NCBI GenBank assembly: GCA_009843505.1
Contig: VYDI01000028.1
Span: 248,001 to 312,000, forward strand
Reading direction: 5' to 3'
Origin: Holophagales bacterium
GTDB taxonomy: Bacteria > Acidobacteriota > Thermoanaerobaculia > Multivoradales > Multivoraceae
Length of the DNA stretch: 64,000 bases
The notes under the pieces are model-generated. The model was not told where the DNA came from and made no database searches. It saw only the letters and a list, made by a program, of their open reading frames with translations. Below, in pieces: positions 1-8,358 of this stretch (position 1 is the stretch's first letter; every line of letters begins with the position of its first letter). A program made the position numbers and the translations under genes.

Positions 1-3000
1 GAGAAGCAACTCGGCTTCTCCGGCAAGCAGCAGATCGAGGACTACGGGATCGAGAAGTTCAACAGCGCCTGCCTCGAGAGCGTCAGCGCCTACGAGCGGC
101 AGTGGCGGCGGATGACGGAGCGGGTCGGCTACTGGCTCGACATGGACGGCGCGTACCTGACCTACAGGAACGCCTACATCGAGTCGGAGTGGTGGGCGCT
201 GGCCGAGCTCTGGAAGAAGGACCTGCTCTACGAGGGCCGGAAGATCCAGCCCTACTGCGCCCGCTGCGGCACGACCCTGTCGAGCCACGAAGTGGCGCAG
301 AACTACCGCGACACCGAGGATCCGTCGATCTGGGTGCGGTTCCCCCTGCGACCCGGCCAGTCCATCGCCGCGATCGACGAAGCACCCGACGATGATGGCG
401 GGGAGGCAGGAGGCGCTTTCAGCACGGACCGGCCCGTCGACATCGCGGCCTGGACGACGACGCCGTGGACCCTGCTCTCCCACGCCGGCATCGCGGTGCA
501 TCCCGATCTGACCTACCGGGCCGTCGAAGACCCAACGGACCCGGAACGTCTGCTGCTCATCGCGGACGGCCTGGAGCAGCCGGTCCCCGTGCTCCTGCCG
601 GGCGACGGCAAGCCGACGCGAGTCGATCTCCGTGAGGCCGGCACCGTGGCCCGCTTCTCCGGCCGGTCCCTCGAGGGCCTGCTCTACGACCGGCCCTTCG
701 CGGTCGAACCGCGCCGCCCCTACCGCGCCGCCGAGGTGTCGGACCGCGCCGGCTTCCGCATACTGCTTGCGGACTACGTGACTCTTGCCGAGGGTACGGG
801 CGCCGTGCACACCGCGCCGCTCTTCGGCGAGGACGACGAGCGAAGCGGCCGGGAGTACGGCTTGCCCGAACTCCAGGCGGTCGACCACGAAGGGAAGGTC
901 GCGCTCGATCCCGAGGCTAGCTCCCAGGAACCCGCCGTCCGGAGCCTGATCGACGAGATCAACGGGGCGTGGTTCAAGGACGCCGACCCGGCGATCGTCC
1001 GCTCGTTGCGGCAGCAGGGCCGGTTGCTCCACGGCGAGCGGCGCGGCCACAGCTATCCCTTCTGCTGGCGCTGCGACCAGCCGCTCCTGTACTACGGAAC
1101 GACGAGCTGGTTCGTCCGCACCACCGCCGCCCGCGACCGGTTGATCGAGAAGAACCGCCAGGTCCGCTGGCACCCCGAACACGTCGGCGAGGGCCGGTTC
1201 GGCGACTGGCTCGAGAACGTCGTCGACTGGGCCCTATCGCGCAGCCGCTACTGGGGCACGCCGCTGCCGGTCTGGAAATGCGGCGACTGCGACGCCGTGG
1301 ACGTCGTCGGCTCATTCGAGGAGCTCTTCGGCAAGGTGGGCCGGCCGCTCCCGGACGACCCCTACGACCGCGACTGCTTCGACCCGCACCGGCCGTTCAT
1401 CGACGACGACTTCCAGTGGCGGTGCGCGACTCCGGGCTGCGCCGGCACGATGAAACGGGTCGAGTACGTGATCGACGCCTGGTTCGACTCGGGCGCCATG
1501 CCCTTCGCCCAGTACCACTACCCGTTCGAGAACCAGGAGACGTTCCGCTCGCGCTTCCCGGCGGACTTCATCTCCGAAGCGGTCGACCAGACCAGGGGAT
1601 GGTTCTACACCCTGCACGTCCTCGGCTGCCTGCTGTTCGACAGCCCGGCCTACCGCAACTGCATCGTCCTCGGCCACGTGAACGACGAGAACGGCCGCAA
1701 GATGTCCAAGCGCCTCGGCAACGTGGTCGAGCCGATGGAGGTACTGGCCGAGACCGGGGCCGACGCGCTCCGCTGGTACTTCTGCGTCAACAACCCCGAG
1801 CAACCTTCGCGGTTTTCGGCCCGCCTGGTGCGTGAGGCGGCCCAGACCTTCCTGCTCCCGCTGTGGAACGCCCTCTCGTTCTTCGTGATCTACGCGAACC
1901 TCGACGGCTGGCGGCCCGGTCGCGCGGAGATTCCGTTCGGCGAGCGCGGGTCGCTCGACCGCTGGATCCTGCTCCGCCTCTATCGGCTCGTCCGGGCGAC
2001 GACCGACCACCTCCAGGCCTACCGAACGGCGCCCGCGGCGCGCGGCATCGAGACCTTTCTGGACGAGCTGACGAACTGGTACATCCGGCGCAGCCGCGAC
2101 CGCTTCTGGGCGCCCAACGAAGACGCGGCCACGGGCGGACCGGGCGTGGACAAGGAGAGCGCCTACCAGACCCTGTACGAAGTGCTGACGACGATCCGCC
2201 TGCTGGTCGCGCCCTTCGTGCCCTTCGTCGCCGAGGAACTCCACCGGCGCCTCGTCTCGAGCCAGGGCAAGGGCAGCGTCAGTTGCCACCTGGAGTCCTG
2301 GCCCGAGCCGCCCGCGGATCGGACCGACGAGCGCCTCGAGTCGGCGATGGCCACCGTGCTCCAGGTGGCCCGCAACGGCCGCTCCGCGCGCAACGCGAAC
2401 GGCATCAAGATCCGCCAGCCGCTTCGCACCGTCACCCTGGTCAGCGCCGACCCGGAACTCGAGGGACTCGTCGCTCCCTACGTCGACCTGCTCCAGGACG
2501 AGCTGAACGTGCACGAGGTCCGCTGGGCGGCGGACAGCTCGGAGTACGTGTCCTTCGACGTCGTACCGCACTACCCGAAGTGCGGGCCCCGCTTCGGCCG
2601 CGCCATGCCGGCCGTGCGCTCCGCCCTCGCCGCCCGCGGTGGCCTGGAACTGAAGCGCGAGCTCGATCAGTCAGGGCGCATCGCGATCGAGGTCGACGGC
2701 GAGACGGTCGATCTGCAGCCGGAGGAGGTCGAAGTACGGCTCGAGGAGCGGCCCGGGGTGGCCGTCCACGGCGACAGCGAACTCCTGGTCGCCCTCGACG
2801 TCGAACTGGACGACGAACTGATCGCCGAGGGCCTGGCGCGAGAGGTCGTGCACCGGGTCCAGAACCGGCGGCGCGCCGCCGATCTCGACTACGCCGACCG
2901 CATCGCGGTCCGGTACCGCGCCGCCGAAGACGTGGAAGCGGCGATCGAAACGCACCGCGACTGGATTCGCGGCGAGACGCTCGCCGTGACCTTGCAGGCG

Positions 3001-3087
3001 GTGAACGGCGACGGCACGGACGGCCTGGAAGACGCGCCGATCGAAGGGCGGGCCTTCGCCCTCGCGATCGAAGTGCAGCCCCACTGA
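1..3087 (+). CDS. ileS: Isoleucyl-tRNA synthetase, 5' end outside window
   Basis: Class I aminoacyl-tRNA synthetase that charges tRNA-Ile in the cytosol. The frame is open from base 1, so the start codon and the HIGH motif lie upstream; 1028 residues remain. Visible landmarks are the CP1 editing domain around WTTTPWTLLS (about base 450), the VIDAWFDSGAMPF segment (about 1470), the KMSKR loop at 1699-1713 and a long C-terminal anticodon-binding part. The PYCARCGTTLSSHE segment resembles the eukaryote-like IleS2 branch more than E. coli IleS, judged from memory. The stop is 11 bases before the next gene on the same strand, so the two are probably co-transcribed. Confidence 0.97.
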   Translation, partial: EKQLGFSGKQQIEDYGIEKFNSACLESVSAYERQWRRMTERVGYWLDMDGAYLTYRNAYIESEWWALAELWKKDLLYEGRKIQPYCARCGTTLSSHEVAQNYRDTEDPSIWVRFPLRPGQSIAAIDEAPDDDGGEAGGAFSTDRPVDIAAWTTTPWTLLSHAGIAVHPDLTYRAVEDPTDPERLLLIADGLEQPVPVLLPGDGKPTRVDLREAGTVARFSGRSLEGLLYDRPFAVEPRRPYRAAEVSDRAGFRILLADYVTLAEGTGAVHTAPLFGEDDERSGREYGLPELQAVDHEGKVALDPEASSQEPAVRSLIDEINGAWFKDADPAIVRSLRQQGRLLHGERRGHSYPFCWRCDQPLLYYGTTSWFVRTTAARDRLIEKNRQVRWHPEHVGEGRFGDWLENVVDWALSRSRYWGTPLPVWKCGDCDAVDVVGSFEELFGKVGRPLPDDPYDRDCFDPHRPFIDDDFQWRCATPGCAGTMKRVEYVIDAWFDSGAMPFAQYHYPFENQETFRSRFPADFISEAVDQTRGWFYTLHVLGCLLFDSPAYRNCIVLGHVNDENGRKMSKRLGNVVEPMEVLAETGADALRWYFCVNNPEQPSRFSARLVREAAQTFLLPLWNALSFFVIYANLDGWRPGRAEIPFGERGSLDRWILLRLYRLVRATTDHLQAYRTAPAARGIETFLDELTNWYIRRSRDRFWAPNEDAATGGPGVDKESAYQTLYEVLTTIRLLVAPFVPFVAEELHRRLVSSQGKGSVSCHLESWPEPPADRTDERLESAMATVLQVARNGRSARNANGIKIRQPLRTVTLVSADPELEGLVAPYVDLLQDELNVHEVRWAADSSEYVSFDVVPHYPKCGPRFGRAMPAVRSALAARGGLELKRELDQSGRIAIEVDGETVDLQPEEVEVRLEERPGVAVHGDSELLVALDVELDDELIAEGLAREVVHRVQNRRRAADLDYADRIAVRYRAAEDVEAAIETHRDWIRGETLAVTLQAVNGDGTDGLEDAPIEGRAFALAIEVQPH

Positions 3088-3098
3088 GCAGGAGCGAC

Positions 3099-4481
3099 AT
3101 GGCAGGGATCTTCAAGGCATACGACGTGCGCGGCCTCTACCCGGGGCAGTTGAACGAGGAACTGGCGCGGCGGATCGGCATGGCGTTCGAGCGCCTGGTC
3201 ACGCTGGAGGGCGACCAGGGCGCGGCCCTGCCCCGCACCGTCGTCGTCAGCCGGGACATGCGCGACCACAGCGTGCCGCTGTCCGCGGCGCTGTGCGCGG
3301 GGCTGACCTCGGCCGGCCTCGACGTCCTCGACATCGGCCTCGCCACGACGCCAATGAACTACTTCGCCACCGGCCACCTGGACACCGCGGGCGGCATTCA
3401 GGTCACGGCCAGCCACAACGCCGCCGAGTACAACGGCCTCAAGTTCAGCCTCGCCGGCGCCGTGCCGGTGTCGGGCGATCACGGCATCCCGATCATCGAG
3501 CGGCACGCCCTGGGCGAAGAGCCGGCGCCGGCAGCGACCCCCGGCCGGGTCGAGGCGAGGAGTATCGAGGCGGAGTACGCCGAACACGTCCTGTCCTTCC
3601 TCGACCGCTCCTTCGAGGCGGGCGATGCCCCGAAACTGCGGCTCGCCGCCGACGCCGCCAACGGCATGGGCACGATCTACCGGCCCCTGCTCGAGGCCTG
3701 CGGCGTGCAGCTCTTGCCCCTCTACTTCGAGCTGGACGGCAGCTTCCCGAACCACGAGGCGAACCCGCTGCTGCCTGCGAACCTGCGCGACCTGAGCGCG
3801 CTGGTCACCGAGCAGGAGGCGGACCTGGGCGTCAGCTTCGACGGCGACGGCGATCGCGCCGCCTTCGTCGACGAACGCGGCGAACCGATCGGCTCCGACC
3901 TGATCACCGCCCTGATCGCCGGCCAGATGCTCCAGCGCGAGTCGGGCGGCGCCGTGATCCACGACATCCGCTCCTCCCGAGCGGTTCCCGAGTACATCCG
4001 CGAGCACGGCGGGACACCGCTGCCGGAACGGGTCGGCCACTCCTTCGTCAAGGCGACGATGCGGCGCACGGGCGCGATCTTCGGCGGCGAGCTCGCCGGC
4101 CACTACTACTTCCGCCAGAACTACTGCGCCGACAGCTCGATCCTCGCCGTGGTCGCGGTCCTCAACCTGCTCCGCCGCTCCGGCAGGTCCCTTTCAGAGA
4201 TCACCGCCCCTCTTCGCCGCTACGCCAAGAGCAGCGAGATCAACTTCGAGGTCGAGGACAAGGACGGCACGATGGAAACCCTGGTCCAGCGCTACGCCAC
4301 CGAAGGCGGCGGCGCGCTCGACCGCCTCGACGGCATCCGCATCGACTTCGACGACTGGTGGTTCAACGTCCGCCCGTCGAACACCGAACCCCTGCTGCGG
4401 CTCGTCCTGGAAGCCTCGACGCCCGAAGAACTCGCCGCCCGTCAGGCCGAGCTGACGGCGCAGCTCGGCGATCCGCTGTAG
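3099..4481 (+). CDS. manB: Phosphomannomutase/phosphoglucomutase
   Basis: Alpha-D-phosphohexomutase of 460 residues that interconverts hexose 6- and 1-phosphates, feeding GDP-mannose or glucose-1-phosphate dependent glycan synthesis. It opens with the family pattern FKAYDVRG. The phosphoserine loop TASHN places Ser105, the metal loop DGDGDR is residues 248-253, the sugar-binding loop GGELAGHYYF follows, and RPSNTEPLLR near the C-terminus is the phosphate-binding loop. All four family motifs are intact and the length is normal for bacterial AlgC/ManB. The ATG follows ileS by 11 bases. Whether mannose or glucose phosphates are preferred cannot be read from sequence; the rhamnose and deoxyhexose genes at 40-42 kb would use such activated sugars. 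Confidence 0.93.
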   Translation: MAGIFKAYDVRGLYPGQLNEELARRIGMAFERLVTLEGDQGAALPRTVVVSRDMRDHSVPLSAALCAGLTSAGLDVLDIGLATTPMNYFATGHLDTAGGIQVTASHNAAEYNGLKFSLAGAVPVSGDHGIPIIERHALGEEPAPAATPGRVEARSIEAEYAEHVLSFLDRSFEAGDAPKLRLAADAANGMGTIYRPLLEACGVQLLPLYFELDGSFPNHEANPLLPANLRDLSALVTEQEADLGVSFDGDGDRAAFVDERGEPIGSDLITALIAGQMLQRESGGAVIHDIRSSRAVPEYIREHGGTPLPERVGHSFVKATMRRTGAIFGGELAGHYYFRQNYCADSSILAVVAVLNLLRRSGRSLSEITAPLRRYAKSSEINFEVEDKDGTMETLVQRYATEGGGALDRLDGIRIDFDDWWFNVRPSNTEPLLRLVLEASTPEELAARQAELTAQLGDPL

Positions 4482-4579
4482 CTTCCGACGATCTCCGCGG
4501 CCCCGCTGTCGCGAGGACATCGCGAAGACGACGCGTTCGGATACCGAATCGTCACACAGCGTTGCTAGCGTGGCCTGGC

Positions 4580-5719
4580 ATGGAGCGCGCGCGTGTCATC
4601 ACGCTACGAATCGTGGGAGTGTGGATGCTCGTTCCCGTGTTCCTCAGTGCATCAGCCGCGTGGGCTCAGACGCCCACGATTGAAGTCGAGGCGGGCGGGC
4701 CGTATCGGGTCGACTCAGGCGCGTCGGTTCAGTTGAACGGGTCTCACCAGATCCAGAACAGCGCGGGCGACACCAGTGTCGCATGGTCGAAAGTCGGGGG
4801 TACAGGTGGTCGCCTCGCCGGAAGCAGGAGCCTGAGTCCTGTCTATGTCGCCCGGACGCTCGAAGCTGGTGCGTCGAATCAACTGATCGTGTTGCGACTG
4901 ACCGTGACGGATGGCGGAGTGAGCGCCTACGACGATGCCAGCATCACGGTTCTCGCTCCCAAGGAGCCGCCGCCCGCACCGGAACCACCGCAGGAACCCG
5001 AACCGCCGCAGGAACCCGAACCGCCGCAGGAACCCGAACCCCCGCAGGAACCCGAACCCCCGCTCGTTCCTCCGATCGCTTCGTTTTCCGTCGACGGCGA
5101 GTGCGCTGACGGCCTGTGCCGGGCCTTGACGGGCCAGGACGTCACCTTCACGGACACGAGTTCCGGAACCGTCGCGCGTCGGTCCTGGGATTTCTACGTT
5201 CCCGGCGGCAGGCCGTCGTCCGACGCCGTGGTTCGCCACGCCTGGTCCGCGCCGGGCTTCTACGACGTCACCCTGACCGTGAGCGGCGCGGGCAAGGAGT
5301 CTTCGGCCTCCCTGATGTTCCTGGTCGAGGCGAGCGATCCGGCGGGCGACTGCGCGTTCGACGGCGAGAACGCCTGTCTACTGGACTCCCGCTACGAAGC
5401 GCGCGCGACCTGGCGTCATCCAGACGGCGCTGTTCGTCCGGCTCGGATCGTTTACGCGGGGACGAACGAGTCCGGGCTGTTCTGGTTCTACGACCGGGAG
5501 AGCTGGGAAGTGCTGGTCAAGGTGCTCGATGGCTGTGCGGTCGACGGAACCCATTGGGTCTTCGTGGCTTCCGCGACCGACCTGGAGTTCGAGATCACGA
5601 TCACCGACATGGTGAGCGGCGCCGCGTACCGGTACGTGAACGAGGCCGGGACACCCGCCGACGCGGTCACGGACACCGGCGCCTTCCCGAGGGGCTGCGG
5701 CTTCAACGGCCAGCGCTAG
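4580..5719 (+). CDS. Secreted PKD-domain protein with proline-rich hinge
   Basis: Predicted exported protein of 379 residues with no catalytic motif. Residues 1-29 form a Sec signal peptide (hydrophobic WMLVPVFLSASAAWA, cleavage near AWA-Q). Two PKD-like Ig folds (about 32-130 and 168-255) flank a PPQEPE repeat hinge encoded by the tandem repeat at 4988-5059. The C-terminal domain (about 256-379) carries Cys pairs and segments SGLFWFYDRESWEVLVKVLD and YWVF-like THWVFVASATD, a pattern I recall from secreted proteins of Acidobacteriota-like genomes. Probable role is surface adhesion or extracellular binding; this is inference. The gene is separated from manB by 98 bases, so it may have its own promoter. 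Confidence 0.75.
   Translation: MERARVITLRIVGVWMLVPVFLSASAAWAQTPTIEVEAGGPYRVDSGASVQLNGSHQIQNSAGDTSVAWSKVGGTGGRLAGSRSLSPVYVARTLEAGASNQLIVLRLTVTDGGVSAYDDASITVLAPKEPPPAPEPPQEPEPPQEPEPPQEPEPPQEPEPPLVPPIASFSVDGECADGLCRALTGQDVTFTDTSSGTVARRSWDFYVPGGRPSSDAVVRHAWSAPGFYDVTLTVSGAGKESSASLMFLVEASDPAGDCAFDGENACLLDSRYEARATWRHPDGAVRPARIVYAGTNESGLFWFYDRESWEVLVKVLDGCAVDGTHWVFVASATDLEFEITITDMVSGAAYRYVNEAGTPADAVTDTGAFPRGCGFNGQR
4988..5059 (+). repeat. Four 18-bp in-frame tandem repeats (PPQEPE hinge)
   Basis: Unit CCGCAGGAACCCGAACCG begins at 4988, 5006, 5024 and 5042; the last copy differs at its final base. It encodes the proline/glutamate spacer between the two PKD-like domains. The 18-bp period preserves frame, so copy number could vary between strains without breaking the gene. 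Confidence 0.9.
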
Positions 5720-5738
5720 GTGTTCGCCGCCAGCCGAG

Positions 5739-6428
5739 CTAGTCGCGGCCCCCGAGCAGCCCGGCCCGCATCAGGAAGTAAAGCAGCGTCAGCAGCGAGG
5801 TAACCGCGGCCGCGACGTAGGTCATCGCTGCCGCGTTGAGAACCCGGTCCATGCCAACCCGTTCCGTCTGCAGGATCAGACCCTGTTCGACCGCCAGCCG
5901 CTTCGCACGCGCCGTGGCGTCGAACTCGACCGGCAGCGTGACGAGCTGGAAGAGGACGACCGCCGAGAACATGACGACGCCGACCAGGAACATCTGCATC
6001 GAGCCGAGAATCAGGCCGAAGAACATGACGAAGTAGCCGAGGTTGCTGCCGATCCCGGCCATCGGCACCAACGTCGACCGGAGCCACAGCGGCGCGTACT
6101 TCTTCGCGTGCTGAATGGCGTGCCCGGCCTCGTGGCAGGCGATGCCGATCGCGGCCACAGAGTTCGAGCCGTACACCTGCTCGGACAGGGCGAGCTTCTT
6201 GGTCACCGGGTTGTAGTGGTCGGACAGCCGACCCCGTGTGGCGACCACCTGGACGTCGGTGATGCCGGCGTAGGCGAGGAGGCGCTGCGCCGCCTGGGCG
6301 CCGGTCATGCCCGTCACCGAGCGTACCTTGGAGTACTTGTTGAACGCTCGCTTGACCCGGAAGCTGGCCCACAGCGACAGCAGCAGGCCCGGCGCCAGGA
6401 AGACGAAGTACATGGGATCGAAGATCAT
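5739..6428 (-). CDS. Membrane zinc metallopeptidase, YugP family
   Basis: Neutral zinc metallopeptidase of the YugP/Zn_peptidase_2 family, 229 residues, normal length. The zinc-binding HEAGH is residues 99-103 within ACHEAGHAIQHAKKY. Hydrophobic membrane segments lie at about 5-22 and in the 115-160 region, and near the C-terminus around AAMTYVAAAVTSLLTLLYFL. It is expected to act at the membrane; its substrate is unknown. The ATG at 6428 is preceded on its own strand by GGGAGT, a weak ribosome site. It is convergent with the PKD protein gene (19-base gap) and divergent from the hydrolase gene. Confidence 0.88.
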   Translation of the reverse strand: MIFDPMYFVFLAPGLLLSLWASFRVKRAFNKYSKVRSVTGMTGAQAAQRLLAYAGITDVQVVATRGRLSDHYNPVTKKLALSEQVYGSNSVAAIGIACHEAGHAIQHAKKYAPLWLRSTLVPMAGIGSNLGYFVMFFGLILGSMQMFLVGVVMFSAVVLFQLVTLPVEFDATARAKRLAVEQGLILQTERVGMDRVLNAAAMTYVAAAVTSLLTLLYFLMRAGLLGGRD

Positions 6429-6561
6429 CGAGCGGACTCCCGTGGAGGGCAGTGTTTCGCGAGGCGTCCAAGCGACCCGGCACCGCTACAGGGCTGCGCG
6501 AAGGTCAATCCGGCGCGGGCCGCAGTATATTCCGCGCTGCCTCCAACGGACCGCTACACGA

Positions 6562-7200
6562 ATGCCTCGACTCACCCCTCTCAGCCTGCAGGGCCCGGCC
6601 GGCGCGCTCCAGGCCGAACTGCTCGAACCGGAGGCGACGCCCGCCTTCGTCGCAACCGTCGCGCACCCCCATCCGCTCTACGGCGGCGACATGGACAACC
6701 ACGTCGTGACCACCGCCGCAAACGCCGTCGTCGAACGCGGCGGCGCGGCGCTCCGCTTCAACTTCCGCGGTACCGGCGGCAGCGAGGGACGCCACGACGA
6801 GGGACGTGGCGAGACCGAAGACCTCGGAGCCTGCGAGCAGGAACTCCGGCGCCGGTTTCCGCGTTCGCCACGCATCGGCGTCGGCTACTCGTTCGGCGCC
6901 GTCGTCACTATGGCGCGGTTGCCCCAGGCGCAGGTTGAAGCGGATCCGCCCGCCGGTCTTCTCCTCATCGCGCCGCCGTTGACCCACTACGACTTCGAGG
7001 CCGCCACCACCGCGACCGTCCCCGTCGCCGTCGTCTACGGCCAGCTCGACGCGTTCACCACGGACGCGATGATCCGCCGGCTGCCCAGGCGTTGGCCCAC
7101 ATTGGGGAGCTGCCTCGAAGTGGCAGGCGCAGGCCACGACCTGTCTTCGCCGGAGCTGGGCCCGACCATCCGGCAGGCGCTGAAGAGCCTGCTTCCCTAG
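6562..7200 (+). CDS. Alpha/beta-hydrolase (COG2945-like)
   Basis: Small alpha/beta-fold hydrolase of 212 residues. Signature segments are HPHPLYGGDMDNHVV near the N-terminus, RFNFRGTGGSEG, and a nucleophile elbow GYSFG with Ser110. The Asp in VYGQLDAF and the His in GAGHDLS complete the likely triad. This matches the predicted-hydrolase family COG2945, whose substrate is undefined. I chose the ATG at 6562 because homology begins there; the frame stays open about 255 bases upstream but that part runs through the divergent promoter region. Its TAG stop shares the palindrome CTAG with the stop of thymidine kinase on the other strand (7197-7200). Confidence 0.85.
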   Translation: MPRLTPLSLQGPAGALQAELLEPEATPAFVATVAHPHPLYGGDMDNHVVTTAANAVVERGGAALRFNFRGTGGSEGRHDEGRGETEDLGACEQELRRRFPRSPRIGVGYSFGAVVTMARLPQAQVEADPPAGLLLIAPPLTHYDFEAATTATVPVAVVYGQLDAFTTDAMIRRLPRRWPTLGSCLEVAGAGHDLSSPELGPTIRQALKSLLP

Positions 7201-7799
7201 CTGGCGTGCGCGCGATCCACCTCCACAGCCCCCTCCGACGAGTTGAAACAACGCCGGCAACGGGCCTCGTAGGTCTCCATGTCCCCGACCAGGACCTGCT
7301 GATCACCGCCAGCGATCCGCAGCGAGTACTGGGCGGCGGCGCCGCAGCGCACACAGACCGCGTGCATCTTGTCGACGTACTCCGCGATCGCCATGAGCTC
7401 CGGGATCGGCCCGAACGGTCGCCGCCGGAAGTCGAGGTCCAGCCCGGCCACGATCACCCGCACGCCCAGGTCGGCGAGTTCCGTCACCAGGTCGACCAGG
7501 CCCCTGTCGAAGAACTGGGCCTCGTCGATGCCGACGACTTCCACGCCAAGCATCAGCTTCTCGCGCATCTCGGCACTGGAGGCCACCGTCTCCGCCGACA
7601 GGCTGCGGTTGTCCCGCGTACGTAGAACATCCCCCTCGCCGCCGCGGGTGTCGGTGGCGATGCGGAACACCTGGACGCGCTGGCGCGCGATCAGCGCGCG
7701 GCGGAGCCGGCGCAGCAACTCCTCGCTCTTGCCGGAGAACATGCCGCCGCTGATGACCTCGATGCAGCCGCCGTCGCCCCGGCCCTGCTCCCGGATCAC
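7197..7799 (-). CDS. tdk: Thymidine kinase
   Basis: Type II thymidine kinase of 200 residues that phosphorylates thymidine in the salvage pathway. The P-loop GGMFSGKS is residues 18-25, the Walker B-like segment GIDEAQFF and lasso residues follow, and a structural zinc site is formed by CVRC and CRRC near the C-terminus. The start is a GTG at 7799 preceded by GGGAGAAGG about five bases upstream; no ATG precedes the P-loop, and upstream open frame lacks homology. It overlaps the convergent hydrolase gene by the 4-base palindrome CTAG. Divergent from the Fe-S carrier gene across 126 bases. Confidence 0.94.
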   Translation of the reverse strand: MIREQGRGDGGCIEVISGGMFSGKSEELLRRLRRALIARQRVQVFRIATDTRGGEGDVLRTRDNRSLSAETVASSAEMREKLMLGVEVVGIDEAQFFDRGLVDLVTELADLGVRVIVAGLDLDFRRRPFGPIPELMAIAEYVDKMHAVCVRCGAAAQYSLRIAGGDQQVLVGDMETYEARCRRCFNSSEGAVEVDRAHAS

Positions 7800-7925
7800 G
7801 GGCCTTCTCCCGTCGCGTCGCGGCCAACCGCGGCGGGCCGCATCGAACCCTCCAACGTCCCGGTCAGCACGCCTCGATGATACTCTCGGGCAACGAGGCC
7901 GCCCATCACGCGCCTCCCTGAACCG

Positions 7926-8315
7926 ATGCCTGAGATCGACTTTCCGACCCCGCCGGCACCGACGCCCGCTCCCGCGCAGGCGCCGGACACCCTGCACGTG
8001 ACCGACAAGGCGGTTCGGATGATCAAGCTCACCCGCGAGGACGAGGGCCTGTCGTCCGACCACGGCCTGCGCGTCGCGGTCCGCGGCGGCGGCTGCAGCG
8101 GTTTCGAGTACGCGCTCGACTTCGAGAAGGACCGCCGCGAGACGGACGAGGTCTTCGACTACGAGGGGCTGCGCGTCTACGTCGACCCGATCAGCGCCCG
8201 CTACCTCAAGGGCACGACGATCGACTACCAGCTCGGCGTCGCGGGTACCGGGTTCAAGTTCTCGAACCCCAAGGCCGTCGGCACCTGCGGCTGCGGGTCG
8301 TCGTTCGCGGTTTAG
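7926..8315 (+). CDS. erpA: A-type iron-sulfur cluster carrier (ErpA/IscA-like)
   Basis: A-type Fe-S cluster insertion protein, 129 residues. The three ligand cysteines are Cys57 (GGGCSGF) and Cys121/Cys123 (CGCGSSF), the canonical C-x(63)-C-G-C arrangement. It accepts and hands over 2Fe-2S or 4Fe-4S clusters to apo-enzymes in the cytosol. The first 21 residues are an unusual proline/alanine-rich tail (PTPPAPTPAPAQAP) not found in E. coli ErpA; the conserved domain starts at about residue 22. ErpA versus IscA or SufA cannot be resolved here because no isc or suf genes are nearby. Confidence 0.9.
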   Translation: MPEIDFPTPPAPTPAPAQAPDTLHVTDKAVRMIKLTREDEGLSSDHGLRVAVRGGGCSGFEYALDFEKDRRETDEVFDYEGLRVYVDPISARYLKGTTIDYQLGVAGTGFKFSNPKAVGTCGCGSSFAV

Positions 8316-8358
8316 CTGCGGCGCGGCGTCGCGCAGGCCCGCGGCGCCTGTCCCGGCA

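Noticed and set aside
1312..2571. Long open frame antisense to ileS
   Set aside because: High GC with strong third-position bias leaves antisense frames open. No recognisable protein pattern or ribosome site, and ileS covers the same bases.
4536..4548. TTCGG-ATA-CCGAA hairpin after manB as a terminator
   Set aside because: Only five base pairs, no T-tract, and short palindromes of this size are expected by chance in such sequence.
4988..5059. Short regular repeats as a CRISPR array
   Set aside because: Units are contiguous 18-mers without spacers and encode an in-frame hinge in a secreted protein.
6307..6561. N-terminal extension of the alpha/beta-hydrolase
   Set aside because: The extra codons run into the divergent promoter region and show no family similarity; the ATG at 6562 fits homology.
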